Of a DNA stretch of 64,000 bases, positions 61,442-64,000 are shown piece after piece. The first letter of the stretch is position 1. Every line of letters starts with the position of its first letter. The stretch spans positions 2,046,001 to 2,110,000 of the forward strand of contig OY723274.1 of the NCBI GenBank assembly GCA_963210315.1. The letters run 5' to 3'. Position numbers and translations under genes: made by a program. Under the pieces are notes generated by a model. The model did not search any database and had not been told where the DNA came from. It worked only from the letters and a program-made list of their open reading frames with translations. This DNA is from Rhynchopus euleeides. Lineage: Eukaryota > Euglenozoa > Diplonemea > Diplonemida > Diplonemidae.

Positions 61442-62378
61442 AGCACACTGTTTTTTTTGCCGATGCGCTAACCCAAGCAAGCATGATGTGTCTGTGTTGA
61501 GTGGGTGAGGGAGCGTGTTCTAAGTGATTTTTTTTCTTCGCGGCCCCGAACGGTGCCACCCCCGCCCCTTCTCCTGCCGACGGGTGGCATGCAATCTAGC
61601 GACGCTGAGCCCCTGTATCAGGGTTCTGTGGGGGTGGACACACTTCCGTGAATTCGGGGTGGGGAGGGGGGGGAGGAAGTGCAGTAGCTTTCCGTATTGC
61701 CGAGAAGGGTAGGTGGGGTGTGGGCCTGTGACAGGCTACATGGTGCCTTGCCTTGACGAGTGCTTCTGATGAGGCCTCGCCGCCTCGTGGCCCACACTGT
61801 TACTCTTTGGCCGGTCGACGACCCACCTCAGGGCTGTTCAGCCTTTCTGTTTTGCGGCACACATTGCCCTCTGGCTGCTGGAGTCTGGCACTGTGCCCGT
61901 TTCGTTGTGCATCGAGCCCAAAGCCCAGAAAGGACGGTCCTTGTTTTGAATGGTTCCCTAGCCCGGCTATCCTTCCTGTTGTTTTGCCTGGTGTGTGGGA
62001 ATCGTATGCGCCGAGTGAGTGACAAGGCAAGTAGTAGGGAGCAACGCAGACTCGCAGAAGCACGGGAGGTTTGCAAAATTGTTCATTCGCACAACAAGTG
62101 TGTCGGCGATTCGTGTTGTGCGTCTCGTTGCGGTTCGGCAGAAAACCGGAACTGCGTGTGGTAGATACAGCACACAGTGGCAATCAGCAGAAGACCAGCG
62201 GATATCTTTGCGAGCGCGTGGTCTCTGGTGACACGTCTCAAGGTTTGGACAGCACATCGCTTCTTTGTGTGTCTCATTCTTCTCGTCTCCACGCACCCGC
62301 ATACACAGTGTTGCACGTGGCTGGGCATCGCCACACCCCCCGCACACACACACACGCCCTCTGCTGCTGGTTGCGGCC
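61442..62378. other. Intergenic DNA upstream of the GT90 gene
   Basis: No gene or named repeat. The DNA just before ATG 62379 is CA-repeat rich (CACACACACACACG), like the 3' ends of several introns here, but no clear AG acceptor directly precedes the start. Confidence 0.5.
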
Positions 62379-64000
62379 ATGTGCCGCCCCGTGGTGGTGG
62401 CAGCGGCCTGGCTTGCCCTGCTGGGGCCGTGCCCCGTCGGGTGTGCGGATCCGATGTTCCCGCAGCGGATGCGGGACATCGGGATGGCGCGGGCGCACCG
62501 GGAGTACGCGTGGAGCCATCCCTTCGAGGGGTGGGACGATGCGGCGTCTGCGAATGACAGGCGGATTGTGGAGAACATCTGCGAGCAGGCGCGTGTGCCT
62601 GGGCAGCAGAAGAAGTTTGCTGTTCTGACGGAGTGGGAGTCGTGCCTGGTGCGCGGGCGGGCCATGAGTGTGGACCTGCAGAAGTACCTCCCGAAGTACA
62701 GCCGGAAGGATGTGGTGCGCTTCGTGTCGCTCGCCAACAAGAAGCCGGCAGAGTCCTTCGCCCTGTGGGTGCGTGTGGAGAAGGGGCAGGTTGTGGACTT
62801 CAAGGGGATGGGGACGCACCTGCGTGGTCTTCCGTACCCCTTCCTCAGCACAGACTCCACCGCACACGCGATGTCCTACCTGTCGTTGGCACAGAAGCTG
62901 GGAGCCACCTTCAGCAACCAGACCTTCGAGTTCATCACCAACATCTATGACAGATGCATGGGCGACCCGCTGCACGGGAATGGCATGGCGCCGAGTGAGT
63001 TTTACCGCGAGATGCCGATGCTTTCGTATTCGAAGTACCAGGCCTGCCCCCACCTTGTGGTGCCCACCACACCGTGGATCAATGCGTTCCCCGACAAGGC
63101 GAAGCGTACCCCGTGGCACAAGCTGGACAAGCGTGCAGTGTTCCGTGGCAGTTGGTACAACATCCAGCGTGTGCTTGTGTCTGCTGCTTCTTCACTGGGG
63201 CTGATCAAAGACCTCTCAGCAAAGGTGTGCTGCGAGGGCGAGGACTACAAGAAGGAGTGCAAAGGCTTCGTCAGCATCTTCAAGCAGCACGATCTGAAGG
63301 AACACTCACACCGCATCAACGAGGAGGCAATGTGCAACGACTTCAGCGAAGACGGAATGTGTTACCTCCGCATGACCACATACCAGCAGATGTCACACAA
63401 ATACCTGCTGTCGATCGACGGACTCGGTGCGTCAGACCGCCTCTACGAATTCTTCTGGTCGCCAGGCCTTGTGGTTGAGGTCGCCTCTGAGTTTGAGCAA
63501 TACGTCGCACCCGATGCCATCCCCTACGTCCACTACGCACAGACAGAGCCAGGCATGCACAACATCGTCGGCTCACTCGGGTACACCCTCGACTGGCTCC
63601 GCAAGCATGACGTCGTCTCAGCGCAGATGTCCGCTGTGGCACGTAACTTCGCAGAGCGCCACACAGGCCAGCGTGCCGTGGTGCGCCTGTTCCAGCTCTT
63701 CGCAGCCCTGTGGAGCGAGCGGTGGGTCGAGGAGCCCAACCCCGCACCCTTCGAGACTGACCAGGGCCCGCCGATGAAGGGGTTCGTCCCCACGAAGGGT
63801 GGGTACGCCAACTGCTCCAACCTCCGCAGCCACTTCGACCACTACAACTTCTTCCAGGCCCGATGGTACGGCCTGGGGTGCGGCAAGGAATCAGACGTGC
63901 TCCACATGACCAACATCCCGGGTGCCTCTGGCGTGCAGCAGGCATACACGCCACCGCTGGATGCACCACCTGGGGTGACGGAGGCACCCCTCGCTGCCCC
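62379..64000 (+). CDS. GT90/CAP10-like glycosyltransferase, 3' end beyond window
   Basis: An uninterrupted frame of 540 codons runs from ATG 62379 to the window end with no stop. The N-terminus VVVAAAWLALLGPCPVGCAD is a good signal peptide, so the protein enters the secretory pathway. The second half matches the CAP10 family (POGLUT/Rumi, KDELC, fungal CAP10): AVFRGSWYN (about 251-259) for the family FRGS motif, then KYLLSIDGLGASDRLYEFFW and GLVVEVASEFEQYV (about 340-375), AIPYVHYAQ, and a helical segment ending ARNFAERHTGQRAVV. These enzymes transfer glucose or xylose to protein or glycan acceptors in the ER or Golgi; the substrate here is not predictable. Codon bias is strong throughout. 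Length in window already exceeds typical POGLUT1 (about 390). Confidence 0.85.
   Translation, partial: MCRPVVVAAAWLALLGPCPVGCADPMFPQRMRDIGMARAHREYAWSHPFEGWDDAASANDRRIVENICEQARVPGQQKKFAVLTEWESCLVRGRAMSVDLQKYLPKYSRKDVVRFVSLANKKPAESFALWVRVEKGQVVDFKGMGTHLRGLPYPFLSTDSTAHAMSYLSLAQKLGATFSNQTFEFITNIYDRCMGDPLHGNGMAPSEFYREMPMLSYSKYQACPHLVVPTTPWINAFPDKAKRTPWHKLDKRAVFRGSWYNIQRVLVSAASSLGLIKDLSAKVCCEGEDYKKECKGFVSIFKQHDLKEHSHRINEEAMCNDFSEDGMCYLRMTTYQQMSHKYLLSIDGLGASDRLYEFFWSPGLVVEVASEFEQYVAPDAIPYVHYAQTEPGMHNIVGSLGYTLDWLRKHDVVSAQMSAVARNFAERHTGQRAVVRLFQLFAALWSERWVEEPNPAPFETDQGPPMKGFVPTKGGYANCSNLRSHFDHYNFFQARWYGLGCGKESDVLHMTNIPGASGVQQAYTPPLDAPPGVTEAPLAA

Overview
The window is nuclear DNA of a GC-rich protist. 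Fifteen well-supported protein genes (and one weaker small one) all lie on the + strand. They have strongly G/C-biased third codon positions and are separated by 0.4-9.7 kb of repeat-filled, G/C-homopolymer-rich DNA. Five genes contain GT-AG introns (11 in total, 43-353 bp, eight with a GTATG donor). Most start codons sit shortly downstream of a pyrimidine-rich or CA-rich tract ending in AG, as expected if each mRNA is capped by a trans-spliced leader. One-strand gene order, AG-before-ATG structure, short introns and receptor-type class III nucleotide cyclases together suggest a euglenozoan, most likely a diplonemid. This is inference: no spliced-leader gene, rRNA or tRNA was found here to prove it.

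Layout. 1-3080: intergenic, with a 1.15 kb long-inverted-repeat element. 3081-5093: 8-TM membrane protein with an internal duplication. 5094-14837: a repeat nest (a 1.9 kb inverted-repeat element with a decayed retroelement-like region, a 2.5 kb near-perfect palindrome, an element with an 8-bp target duplication) holding one weak small gene at 12422. 14838-15749: SYP7-like Qc-SNARE. 18898-22808: large scaffold-like protein with PDZ-like modules and a polybasic CaaX tail. 24245-25198: SAM methyltransferase-like protein. 26127-28181: multi-TM adenylate cyclase. 30528-33158: ectodomain-TM-HAMP-pseudocyclase. 34508-35752: protein with four C2HC fingers. 38021-38569: Mpv17/PMP22 family. 39111-39863: ubiquitin-like fold plus SAP domain. 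40399-43101: zinc-ribbon plus PH-like protein. 43980-46289: GT15-type glycosyltransferase. 46290-48593: second repeat nest. 48594-52154: secreted LRR protein. 52568-55857: RFC1. 57108-58489: P-loop protein. 59999-60451: small membrane protein. 60714-61433: hAT-type element with a perfect 8-bp duplication. 62379 to the window end: GT90/CAP10 glycosyltransferase, cut by the window edge.

The genes form no single pathway. Two glycosyltransferases (GT15, GT90), a SNARE and a CaaX scaffold concern the endomembrane system; two neighbouring cyclase-family proteins concern cyclic-nucleotide signalling; RFC1 concerns DNA replication. The most distinctive material is the mobile and repetitive DNA: several elements can be delimited exactly by target duplications, one internal block is shared by two elements with different ends, and one spliced intron appears to belong to a dispersed repeat family found four more times in intergenic DNA.
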